A stretch of 64,000 nt of DNA. It comes from Procambarus clarkii. Its lineage: Eukaryota; Arthropoda; Malacostraca; Decapoda; Cambaridae. Position 1 is the stretch's first letter; the number at the start of each line of letters is the position of its first letter. Of the stretch, positions 1 through 12,700 are shown piece by piece. The translations under genes and the position numbers were made by a program. Below the pieces are notes generated by a model that was given only the letters and a program-made list of their open reading frames with translations, had not been told where the DNA came from and did not search any database. The stretch is from NCBI RefSeq assembly GCF_040958095.1, contig NC_091160.1:36533165-36597164 (forward strand), given 5' to 3'.

Positions 1-444
1 ATCTAATACATGATATTTTAACCATTCATATGAAATATACTCCAATCACTGTTGCATGAAAACTATTCTGGTTACAGAAGAATATGCTAACACCATTTCA
101 CCAGCACCGATGCAAATTCGAATATTATCAACAATATGAGGCATCCGACGGTGCATAGTAATTTTACTAGAAAAGCTCGTGTCTGGCATTCTGTTCATTT
201 GCTCTAATCTTGCAATTACTACATTGGAAGTAAGACAATTCTACAATGCCAACATCACAGGCCAAAGGTTTATGTACAAAACTAATCAACTTTAAAACCA
301 CCAGAACTTACCATCCCCTCACACAATACCGTCAACGAAATGATAACGGGACTTGTTAACCAAGCCGTATTTAATATCTTAAAAGGCAAAGTTTGATTGC
401 ATTAAGTAACAGGTAGAGGGTGAACTGGCAGGAGCATTCTCTTG

Positions 445-487
<43 letters not shown>

Positions 488-1660
488 TGCACTAGAAATG
501 GCAAAACAAAGTATATTCGTAGCAGTCTTCAACAGCACGCCAGTTACCCGTTTAATAGAAAGTCAACACTGCATCAACAGTGCAGCAGTGTCTTACCAAC
601 ACTCTAGATTTAGGGAGAGAATGTTCTTTATAATGCTTAGTTCAACAAATGTTTAATAATATTGGTGATAGATGTAAAATGGCTCATACAATCACAAAAA
701 TCACAGTAATGAGTAATAGTAAAAGGTGAATATTTAAACCCAGACCTACTAAAGAGTACAATATTACACAAAAAATAAAGAAACTCATTAAGTTAGATAT
801 ATCCTGGAGGGTACATAATAAAACTCAACAGATGGAGAGGATCATCTAAATCCACTCCAGGGATTATTGTGGAGAGCAGCCCGGACCACCTCGCTCCCCA
901 CCGACCTACAGAACTAACTGTATTTTTTATAGGTCTCTTCTTCTAGACTGAGCAACACCATCCACATGCTAATAGCTCGAGGCCGCATGTTGGATGGTGT
1001 GGCTCAGCTGGCCGAACACCAACATCAGATGGTGGTCAGCTCCAAGAGGCAGGGCTACTCTTTTGTACATAGATCATTCCTGTGCTCCAGTTTAGGGACA
1101 GCAGATATGGACAACAAAGCCAAGGGGAGGGGGGACAAAAATACCAGAGGATGTTCTGGGTTGTTGCATTGAGAAATGAAAACACTTTAAATCAGAGGTT
1201 ATTCCTATGACCCTGTATATAACAATTTTTTAAACAACTTTTACAAAGCAGTAACCCAGGCACATCCCTGCAAGTGGTAGTGATAGAGGGGGAAATATAA
1301 TCAACAATACTACTAAAAATACAGAAAAATATAAAGGAAGACAAAATTTGGATAGTGTATAAGTGATATCATTCAGGAGCTTGACAAGGGAGGGGCAGGG
1401 ATTAATGGCAGGCTATTGTCAGTATTAAGGAAACATGTGCACACTTAAAGAGCTTTATACAAGACAAATTTTCATCCTATACTGCAGCACCTGCACAAGG
1501 TGGTGAGGTATGGAGTTACATCACTGAATAAAACGACATATTATGATGCATTGTCCAAATATACGACTCTTCGGTCATGCCTGCAACATATGTTTAAGGC
1601 ACTAAAAAATAAAAATAAAATAAAATAAACAAACAGCTTAAGCTGTTTGGAGCACTTGCA
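1..1660 (-). other. 3' UTR / 3' flank of IPO7
   Basis: This lies downstream of the IPO7 stop codon. I see no coding sequence with family similarity. It contains a homopolymer of 37 A on the + strand (448-484). An ATTAAA-type signal on the minus strand lies near 652-657, but the true polyadenylation site cannot be fixed from sequence. A short frame at 966-1172 (+) is not recognised as a gene. Confidence 0.5.
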
Positions 1661-1725
1661 TTAAGAGCCAAAAGATCCACCGAAGTTGAAGCTTGAAGGA
1701 ACTGCAGTTTGTTGAAAATTATAAC
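1661..1725 (-). CDS. IPO7: IPO7 visible exon 21 (last coding exon)
   Basis: Completes a Gly codon, then encodes [20 protein letters not shown] and a TAA stop (1663-1661). Human IPO7 ends [19 protein letters not shown], so PSSFNFGG fixes the identity and frame. Acceptor is TTTTTTCCAG. Confidence 0.93.
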
Positions 1726-3717
1726 CTGGAAAAAATGAAAGGAAATCTTAAGCCATCATACCAAGAAATCCTAATTTAGTAAACTCCTTTATAAATTGGA
1801 AGTATGTGTGTAAGTGATATTGTGTGAATGGGAGTCTCACTCCCAGGGTCTAACAGGGGGGGGAAAATTAAATGTGAAAACATGAAAGCCAATTAACAAG
1901 ATAACATGCACAAAGAACAAAGATGATACATTCCACTCACCAGAAGTTGTAGATTAGGTCTGAATTCCCATAAAGTAATACATGGACATACTTTAAACTA
2001 GGTATGGTTCGATGGCATAAGGATGAGTGAGAAATGTATCCCAGGCTGACATATCTCACGATACAAACAGGGGGTTGGTGGCGTGGTGGTGGCAGTGATG
2101 GCAGCAACATGGTACGATAAGGATACCAACAGGGTGGTTTAATGAGTACACAATGATGTGTGTATGTGGAGTGATAGTGGTGATGGAGGTAGGGGAGGTT
2201 AAAGAGGGAGCAAGAGAGGTGCAGGGAATGTGGGAGGAAGGGAAGGGGAAGGTGGAGGTATCAGATTACCATGGGGTGTGCATCCAAGGAACTGCCAGAC
2301 GTCCCCACCAAGACTGCTGCCACAGAAATTAATTATGAATAATTGTTCTGATGCTTAAGGGAAACTTATATATATACAGTATATATATACAGAAAGACTA
2401 CAATATACTATTCAAAGCACAATCAAGATAATGACCTATAACCCCCCCCCCCCCATTACACATACTACATTATATATAAAATTATATATCTAAATCTTAT
2501 AATTAAAAGCAAGACCTACACTAGTAGATCAAGATGGCTATGCCTGTTTTGCCCAATAGCCAGTGTTTTTTTATTAACACTACACATCTCTGCCAAAAAT
2601 TGTAATATTTAATGACACTAACATATTCTGCAATAGCATTAAGCACATGACCCTGAAGTGCAAAAATAGTAAATTTGAAAAATATGTGAAGTGAAATGTG
2701 TGTGTAGTAAATGTAATGAAAAAATATATTTAGCACTTTAGCTCCTTTTAGGGCAGAGCCATAACCAAGCAGTACTCATCACTTCGAGAGGAGCACAAGT
2801 GCTGAAAACTATTTCCCGCTTCCACAGTTTATTTTTTTCAATCCGTGGTTGTGTTCTGTGACACTATAATTACAGTAATGGTAGTTAGTTATTGTTGTGT
2901 TGACCTAATTTGTTCAATTAACACTATTGCACTGTGGGCGTGTGCCCTGCAAATCTGACGTCTTGCCCCAGGCGGTGCTGGGCGAGTGTGCAACACTGAA
3001 ATGTGTATACTCGTTTCAGTTTTCTCACCTTAATTCTCGTGCTATGTCGTTCGTTTTGGTATCTTTGTGTTCGCAATTAAATTCCCTGCAGGTGTATATG
3101 CATATATTGTCCAAAAGCCCGGAGTGACTCTCCTTAGCAAAGCCTAAAGTTACTCGTGAACGAGCACCAATTAGCACACCGCAACCTAACGTGTATACTC
3201 GCTCAGTTTGATAACATCAATATTTGTATTGTGCGTAGGCGCAAAACGAATATTGGCGCGTATTTTAAAGCTAGTCCCATAATAATAAGAGCAATAAATG
3301 GAATTTTAACATTTCACATTGTGCGCGATCTAAAGGCGCTCATTTTAAAACCACTCCCAGATTGATAGGATGAAATTTAAATTTTTAACAAATATTTTAA
3401 AACGTGGATGCCGTTCATGTCACCAGATTGGAAGAAAAAATTCTAGGCCAGATGGCTCCAAATAAACCAATTGCATAACATTTAATTTAATAAATTAAAA
3501 AATGTCAATTCATCAAAACCTAAAAGCAGCATAACATTGGCTTTGTGCAAATTTGAGAAGTTCTAAAGAGACTAACGGACCTATAATAAAACAGTCGAGA
3601 TGCACGGGGCCGTGGCAGGATTTGAAAATGGGCATGTTCCAAGTTTTAACAATTTAAACTATTTAAGAATGGGGCGAGTGAGTCAAACTTCAGATGAACT
3701 CGTGTAGGATATAATAA

Positions 3718-3754
<37 letters not shown>

Positions 3755-6700
3755 GAGGGGTTATTACATGTATGCTCTGAATTTGCAAGTTACTTTAAAA
3801 GATAATAAATATGCATGCATGTGTGTGCGTATGTTTATAGTAACTACTCGATAATAAGAACATCTTGGTATTCTGCTGGTTCTAACTTTGGTTTGGAGAC
3901 CAGTAACGCAAGCCTCATATACCGATCTGGCAGTCATTAAAACAGTTGGCCAGTACCAAGTTCGTTTTGGCATTGGCGCAACCACACATGGCAAGCAGCC
4001 AACAACCTCGATTGTCAACGAGTCATCAACTAAATCTTTAATATTTAAAAAATTATAGTTTAATGAAGCAAATTGCAAAATGTGATTTGGTCAACATTCT
4101 TCAGCCATGTTATTGTGACATCTGCACAAGCAAATTACAATTAAGAAAATATTAGGAAATAATTTATAAAATTTGTCATTTGTAAATACCTTTTATAGTA
4201 TATGAGGTTTTTTTTTGGGGGTGTGGTGGGTTGGAAGGGAAGGGGGGGGGGGGGGGGTGTGGGGGGTGGACACGTACATGCCATGTCATACGAAGTGTCC
4301 TGGTTGTTTACTGTGGCCTCATGTGGCCAGCTTCAGTTTTGAAGTACAGGTACTTATTATTTTTATTGCGATCTTCAACTTCAATTGAATTCATGAACAG
4401 TATTATAATATACTTAATACAATACAAGCACAGCAGAGGATGACAATCTTCATCAGCTTTGTAAAAATAAGTCAAATGATAAATTATTAAAACAAGTTTC
4501 CACCTGTGACCACTTGTTCCACTCATGCTAAATAGTTTGTCTTTGTCCACCCTGTCAATTCCTGAGAATTCTGTAGCTGATGATCATGTCTTCCCTAAGA
4601 GTATGTTATATCACTAACAAAAATAGTGAACACAATATTTCATCTCTGTGAGATGAAAGACTCGATCGCCACTGCCTATCATTAATTTTAAATTAAACAA
4701 CTTTAAATTTTATCAATTTCTTGGAAGATGAACAGAGGTTCTTTGGAGGTTCAAGCACACAATTACTACTTACCACAAACAGAGACCATAATGCATTGTA
4801 GCTGACTCGAGGCAGTTGTGACCTTGAGCACTGCCTCTAGTGCCACATTGTGGCACTAGAGGAAATATAAGGGGAATATACAAAATTAAAGTGCCCACCT
4901 GTACCAGTAGGAGCTCCAGGATAAAACTAGTCTTACGTATTAAAGAACAGTTTGATGAATATGCAAGTATACCAGGAGAGGGTTCTGGGAGTTCTTGTAC
5001 TCCCTGAGCCCAGCCTGGTCTCAGGAAACAAGAATGCAAAGAGGATTTGAAGATCAACCATGATAAAATAAATAATTGAAAGAGTGAAATATATAATTAA
5101 GAAAAGTTACCATCACCATCTGTCAGAAGTGTGGGAGGAAGAATCATTCCAGTAGTGTTGAACAGCAGGCCATAGGGGCCATATAAATTGCTGAAAATAT
5201 TCAAGAGTTTTTTTTAGGGAAATAATGGAATAGAAGTTTTGTGTCAGGGGTAGGATCAAATTGATAGCCAAAATAATAAACATGGTTACCAACATGGATG
5301 AATACAATACAAAAAGATCGATTTTGTTGGCTTTAGTGAAGAAAATAATACAAGTGGTTTTCAAAACAGGCTGGCAGAGAGTATTGTAAGATTTCATTAA
5401 GAAATCATCGTAAATTTAACCGTCGGGCTCTGCGCTTCTTATTTCCTAACAACCCTGTGGTGAACAGGGAAAATTACCTTTCGAGGTTATCTTGAGATGA
5501 TTTTAGGGCTTAGCATCCCTGCAGCCTGGTCCTCGACCAGACCTCCTTTTTGTTACACACCCCCAGGAAGCAGTCTAACTCCCAGGTACCTATATTTACT
5601 GCTAGATAAAATTAGCATCAGGGTGAAAGAAACTCTGCCCATTTGTTTCCGCCTTCACCAGGGATCGAACCCGGAACCTCATGACCGCGAATCCGAAGCG
5701 CTGTCCACGCAGCTGTTAGGTGCCCTAGAAAGCTGATGAAATTGTACATAAAAGCAACCAAGTGAACTCACTAGACGAAAGGTATGTGATGGGCAGAGGG
5801 AATCATGTTCCTGAAAATTGTGTATACCTAGAGAGAAAAATACTGAAGTGACAATGGGGGGGGCCCTATCTTCCAGTCACTGATAGGTAAGACCCCCCCT
5901 CCCACACACAATTTAAAACCTGGTAAAGTATGCCTGTGATGAAGTTTGCCATTAATAGGAACTTTACCCTATTTTCTGTGTCCTTCAGATTAGTAGTGTA
6001 TTTTTAGATAACATGCCGTTTCCCAAGAACTTAACTTGCATTATAGTTGGGGTCCACTCTATTGTACTGGTATATTCTAGAGGAATATTTGTACAAACTG
6101 TATAACCTAAGATAAAAGGAATTTTTGTACAATACATAATAAAAAGATGGAACACCAAAAAATGTGGACAGAAATGGAAGTCGGCACCTGCTGGGCATCA
6201 GGTTTGCATATTAAGAGAAAACAAGAACATTTAAAGTCATATACACTTGCCTCCACTTTGCTGAATCTTCTTGCTCTGAGCTGCAGCATGCCTCTGGTCT
6301 GCTAGTGTTGCCACTTCCAGCATTATTTTCCGCTGATCTGCATTAAGACTTCCTGTCAATGCTTGATACCATACTGGGGCAGTGCTCTCTAGACCTGATG
6401 AAAAATTGGTATTTACACTAAGATAATATGACAAAGCACACTATGATACTTAAGTCTTCTTCCCATTGTCTGAAAATATTATTTTAAAGACCCAAAAATA
6501 TCTTCAATTAAATCAGTATAGTTTTATCAATATAATATTTATTTGCAAATGCTTAGAAGCCTCCAGCTTTCAATTTTTCCCACTAATTATCTCCTAAGTT
6601 CTAAATTACTAGCCATCCTTATCTTTACAGAAGTGACCAGTGGCCTATGAGCAACATACTCAAAACACACACAACTTGTGAATCTAACCAACATTTGAAG

Positions 6701-9700
6701 TATCTTAAACATTCACCAAAGTAGATATGATAAAAATGGAATTAGGCAGACTTATCAAATCAGAGGGCTAACATACTTCGATACACTCACGTCGTTAAAT
6801 AAGAACAGTGCAATGAGTAAAATTAACATACTCCTCATAAACTGATATGTAAGCAAGTAATTATCAATAGAAGGCACCAAACCGGGAAGGCTATGTAGCA
6901 CCATCAAATGTGCGGGATAATCAGAGGGCGCTAAATATTAACAAGGATGCCAATACGAGAACAGAAACACACAAGGCGAACGATATCAAAAGTATCTGAG
7001 TCGCCAAGAATTCTATCGAGGGACAAGTGACTGCGGGGGACGGTCGGAAAACAAGACACACGCTCATCCTAGATGTCAGAACATTCAACAAGGATATGCA
7101 CGACCATAAGAGGAACAATGCAATTTGGACAATAAGGAGCAGGGCGGCGCTCCATCAAGTGACCGTGAGTCAAACGGGTATAGCCAATACGTAATCTAGC
7201 CAGAGCCGTTTCCCAATGCCAGTTAGGGTGGCAGGAGGAAGGCCACTGGGACACACGACTCTTTAAGAGTACGCAGTTTGTTACCAATAAAAGAAGACCA
7301 ACAACTCTGCCAGCGGGCAAAGATGGAGGCATGAATAACTGGGTAAAAATCGGAATAAGGAATACCTTCACGTGAGATGGGACAAGTGCGGATAGCGTCA
7401 TTAGCGGCAGCATCCACACGCTCATTTAAAGACGCCAACATGGCTGGGAACCCAGCAAAACTCAACCGACTTAAATTTACTGGAGATAAGAAACAGCCAA
7501 TGTTGAATCTCGATGACCACCGGGTGGACTGGATTAAAGGACCCTAAAGCCATGAGGGCACTACGAGAGTCAACTACCACCACGAAGGAGGACTGACACC
7601 GGGAAAGCAGGAGACGATGAGCATAGAGAATAGCATAAAGTTCTGCTGTGAAGATGCTAGTCTCCAGAGGAAGGCGACACATATAAGTGTGGCTAGGAAA
7701 AACAACAGAGTAGCCCACACCGTCAGCAGACTTAGACCCATCGGTGAAGATGGGAACAGAGTGGGAGTGAGAAGAAAAGTGCTCAAGGAAGAGGCGTTTC
7801 AGAACTGTAGGAGGGGTAGAAGCTTTAGTAATGCCGGTCAGAGAAGTACAAAATTTGGGAAGGGGGACCCTCCACGGGGTAGGGATGGAACAATACGAGG
7901 AGAAACATTGGTAATATGAAGCGAAAGAGAATCTTGTAAGCGAGTCAAACAGACAGAAAGAGGGAGGTGAAGAGGAACATGAACTACACGAGGGGTAAAA
8001 GTCAAAGCACGATACAAGCGAGAGTGAGGAAGTTGGAAGGATCGCGAAACATAACGAAGACTGTAGCGATCACGGCGGTCCTGGAGAGACAAGAAGCCAG
8101 TGTCAGTGTACAAGCTGAGGGCAGGAGTTGAACGAAAAGCACCAGAGCCGAGGCGCAACCCAATATGGTGCAACGGAACAAGACGGTGAAGAGTAGAAGG
8201 AGAAGCAGAAGAGTATGCAGGGCAACCATAATCAAGTTTAGACAGGACGAGGGAGGAATGCAAATAGAGGAGCGCTATCCGCTCCCCAAGAAGTATGGAA
8301 CAAAACCTTAAGTAGGTTAAGGGCCTTAGAGCATTCAACACGGAGGTAAGAGATATGGGGCAACCAAGACAAACGAGTGTCAAAGAATAACCCCAAGCGC
8401 TTCGCGGAATCATTGTATTCAAGGGGACGACCATAAAGTTACAGGGACGAAAAACGACTCGCTTCCGAGTAAAAGTCAAGGCACAAGTCTTAGTAGTAGA
8501 GAACTTGAAGCTATGATTGGTGGCGCAAGATGACACGGCATCAATCGCAAGTTGAAGCCGCCGTTGAAGGAGAGGTGAATCATCACCCTAACAGCAAAGA
8601 GTAAGATTGTCAACATAAAGAGCGAAGATGCCAGTAGGAAGGGAGGAAAGAAGACCATTGAGGGCAACCAGAAAAATAGTACTCAGAACACTACCTTGGG
8701 GTACAACTTCATACTGCCGAAAAGAGGCAGAGAGTGGTACCAAGTCTGACCTGAAAGGTACGACGAGAGAGAGAAAGCTTTGAAGGAAGAGAGGGAGATT
8801 ACCACGAAGGCCAAAAGAACAAAGTTGGGACAGAATATGGTATCTCCAAGTCGTGTCATAAGCCTTTTCCAGGTCAAAAAGGACAGCAACAACGGAGGTC
8901 TTCACAGCAAAAGCAGTACGAATATAGACCTCCAAGTTCACCAGGACATCTGTTGTGCTGTGGCACTTGTGAAAACCAAACTGAGAAGGAGAGGTGGTGA
9001 TGGTGTTCCAAGAACCACATCAGGCAGACATTTACCATACGCTCAAAGAGCTTGCAGACACAACTTGTGAGAGCAAAAGTGAGAAAATCAAGCAGTGAAC
9101 CACAACAAGGACCTAGTGGTATGCAAGCAAAACATGCCAGAGTGCACTCCAGAAAAATCTTCACTGCCTGACATTATAATGGAAGGGGACTCCCCTTCCA
9201 AACAGTAACACCTCTCCTCTTCTCCACCAACTCACCACCTTCCATATGCCAACAGGAGTCAACAGCAAGGGTAAGTAATAACTTAAACATACTTTGGTAG
9301 TGTAGATTTGGGTGAAATAGATATAAAATTTACTTTGAAGTGAAGTTTTTGGGGAGCCAGGAATGGATTGATTCATTTCCCATTATTTCTTATGGGGAAA
9401 TTCGCTTCGGTTTACGAACAGTCTCCAGGAACGGATTAAATTCTTAAACCGAAGTACCCCTGTATATACAATATCGAGGAGAAAACTATGCTTAAGAATG
9501 GATGTCAACTAACTCTGCATGACTTCTTTGAAAACCCAGTATTCATCTATTTCACAGTCATCTTTGTCCAATGGAGTTGTGAAGGATTCTAATGCAGTTT
9601 CATCCATTTCTTCATCCAGACCTTCCTCATCATCATCATCGTCGTCATCATCCTGAATCAAATTAACCAAAATTATTGCTATGAATTTCCTAAATGAAAA

Positions 9701-12700
9701 GTGAGCAACCATAACAGAAGATTCACATATTTAATATGAAAATATTAAGAACATTTAAAATGGGTATAATACCAAAAACTAGTGTAAAATTTAGAGGAAC
9801 TTTTATGTAAGTATATAATTATAGAGGCTTTGAAGGTATTTTCTATGAGTCTGGTCTACTTAATTTTATATTAACACTAACTTAATAATCCTTACAGTTT
9901 TTCATTTGCAATAGGTTTACTGATTTTTAGCCTTAATTTTAAAGCATTTTTTTCCCTAGGGATATACCTACACATACCCAAAGACACTGGCTACTCACTG
10001 TGTTACTCAAGCCAGTAATAGTGAAGCTGATCTACTATATAGTGACATAATATATGTGGGGAGGGGGGAAGGGATGCTTCTAATGTAAGACAAACCTGTA
10101 TGCAAGTATTTATGGTAAACTGTGCTGTAGCTGAAGCCTTGTTTACTTTCTCTTCCAACTTTTCCAAATACTCATCACCATTATCATCCAATTCATCTTC
10201 ATCACTCTCTAGCACTTCTGCAAACAAGATATTCAAAATGTCAAGAACATCAGTAATTCAACAAATCCTCCATCACAAGCAATGAATGAAATGTTGACTT
10301 ATTAGCCAGTATATGACTTGTACAGCACACAACCGACAAGATCAATCTTCAATCTGTAAAACACTTTCCTCAATAAATTTTATGATATATAATCGGTCTA
10401 TGGAAGGTTAGGAAAGGCGTTTTGGTTACGCTGATTTAAGGAGTTCACAATACACATTTTGAGTCATTTTCAAACATGGACAGTGATGTCTGTAGATTTT
10501 AATCAGTATTTGGACTTGTGTTGCAAACCTCAGTCCTTTGTTTTGATATTGAGCCACAATAATTTTCTACAACTTCTCGAGCCTGAACTCAATACAACGG
10601 AATCTTTTGAAGTCTTTAGCATCATCATCATCATCCATAATTCTTATCTTTCTTTAATCTTAGTGAGTTTATTTACCAACCAACTCTTATATACAGTATA
10701 ACAAATGTTTCAACTGAACATCCACCAGCCCTGGTTCACAAGTAAGTAATTTTCAAAAGATGGCACCAAACCGAGAAGGCTATGTAGCACCATCAAATGT
10801 GCAGAGTAATCAGAGGGCGCTAAATATCACCAAGGATTCCAATACAAGAACAGAAACGCATAAGGCGAACGATATCAAAAGTATCCGATTCACCAAGAAT
10901 TCTATCGAGGGACAAGCGACTGCAGGGGACGGTCGGAAAACAAGACACGCTCCCTGGCTCACAAATTCAAGCCTCACCCTGCACCTAATTTGAATATGCA
11001 ATAGTAAACAAAGATTATTTTTAAATAAGTCAAGTACAAAGTTATTTGAAAAATCATGGACACATTTACCATCTGACAAGTGTCAGATGTTAGTAAAGTG
11101 CATGTTAAGTGTATCTTGAAAGGTTGTGTGTTCAATATAACCCTAGTGAAGAGGTACATTATTGTAACTAAAAAGGCACTGATCACCATCTGGTGGGTGT
11201 CAAATAACTCTGTTCCTAGTGCTTGTGGCCATAAGAGCATGTAGCCCGTGCTTACATAGCCTTCCTTTAGGAGCTCCATCATACCAAAGTTAGTCCAATC
11301 CATTCATGCTCAAATACATAAATGACAATCTTTCACATTATCAATATTACCTAAAAAATTAATAAGCAATAAACAAAGAGAGAGGTAAGGAGGTTTAAAA
11401 GACTATCTCACCATGTTCAATATCTTCATCGTCATCATCATCATCGTCGTCGTCATCGTCATCCTCTTCACTGGCTTTTGCTGCAATTGTAAAAGTATTA
11501 GTTAAAGTGTTTTTGCTTCAATATATTCAATATGCAGTAACACATTGTATTCACTAAACCTACTTTACCAAAATAATTAGCATGAATATGGTGAAACCAA
11601 GACCTTTTAACCCTTGTGAATTTTAACTCAGAGCTAAGTAGAGCCTTTCTGTTCCAGACAATGGGAGTTAAACACTGGTGCGAAGTTCCAGGAGCAAACT
11701 GGTCATGATGTACAAAATACTGTACCAAAAACCATAATGCAGACAAGCTAGATAATTTTAACCGAGAAGTAGAACTAGAGGTTATGTGAAAACTTTAAAA
11801 CAAACAAGCCACAGGAATTCAAGTTGCTATTCCTTCAGAATACTAGTGAACACAGACTGAATTGAAGAGGTAGTCAATGTCAATAATTCCATTCATAACT
11901 TTTTAAAGTAAATATGGCAAGTACGGGAGGGAAGGAGGGGTGGCGGCGGCTCCCCCACAAAATTATAATCCCTAAAAACAAGCACACTGTTAGACAAGAA
12001 CCAAAGCAAATTTCAAAGTTACCTGCATAAGCTCTTTTTAAACCCTGGAACAGCAAGAGCATAGCTGGAAGAATTTCCTTATGGCACTCCTGTAGAACTC
12101 CCAAGCGTTCTGGCCCTAGTTGAAGCAATGTGCACATTCCCAAGACACAGATCTTACGGTCGTGAAGTCTGTAGAATGTTTATCAGTAAATAATGCAGCT
12201 TTTCCAATTTTCATAATTCAAACAATATTACATTAAATGAGGTGGTGCAAAGCATTTATTTTATTCTAACCAAAGGCAATATCATTCATAAATGGGGGGG
12301 TGAAATATTTGTGTTGTGTTCTACATACTATAGTTATTCGTACACTTTGAACAGGTGTAAAATTATAAGAGGCAGTTACCAGAGGATTCTCCAAGAACCA
12401 CTAATCCTGCTTTATTATTCAGCTCAATATAATGCCTCAGTCTTAGAAAGGGAATGTCAATTCTCGTAACTATTAAAACAATTTGGAACAAAATTAATAG
12501 CAGTGCTAATTTAAAAATAATGAAAGGCCGTTTTTGAAATGCCTTCGCAGTTTTGAAAGTTTACGTAGCACAGGCTAAAATATCAGCAAGTATACTTTCT
12601 GGGGACAAATAAAATTAGCCCCTCCTTTATATCCATACATGTATTTAAAATATAGATATTACAGAGGGGGTAGATAGGTCAGACAAGCTTATTATATGAA

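Noticed and set aside
966-1172. Short + strand frame in the IPO7 3' flank as a gene
   Set aside because: No recognisable domain, no splice context and it lies in the probable 3' UTR.
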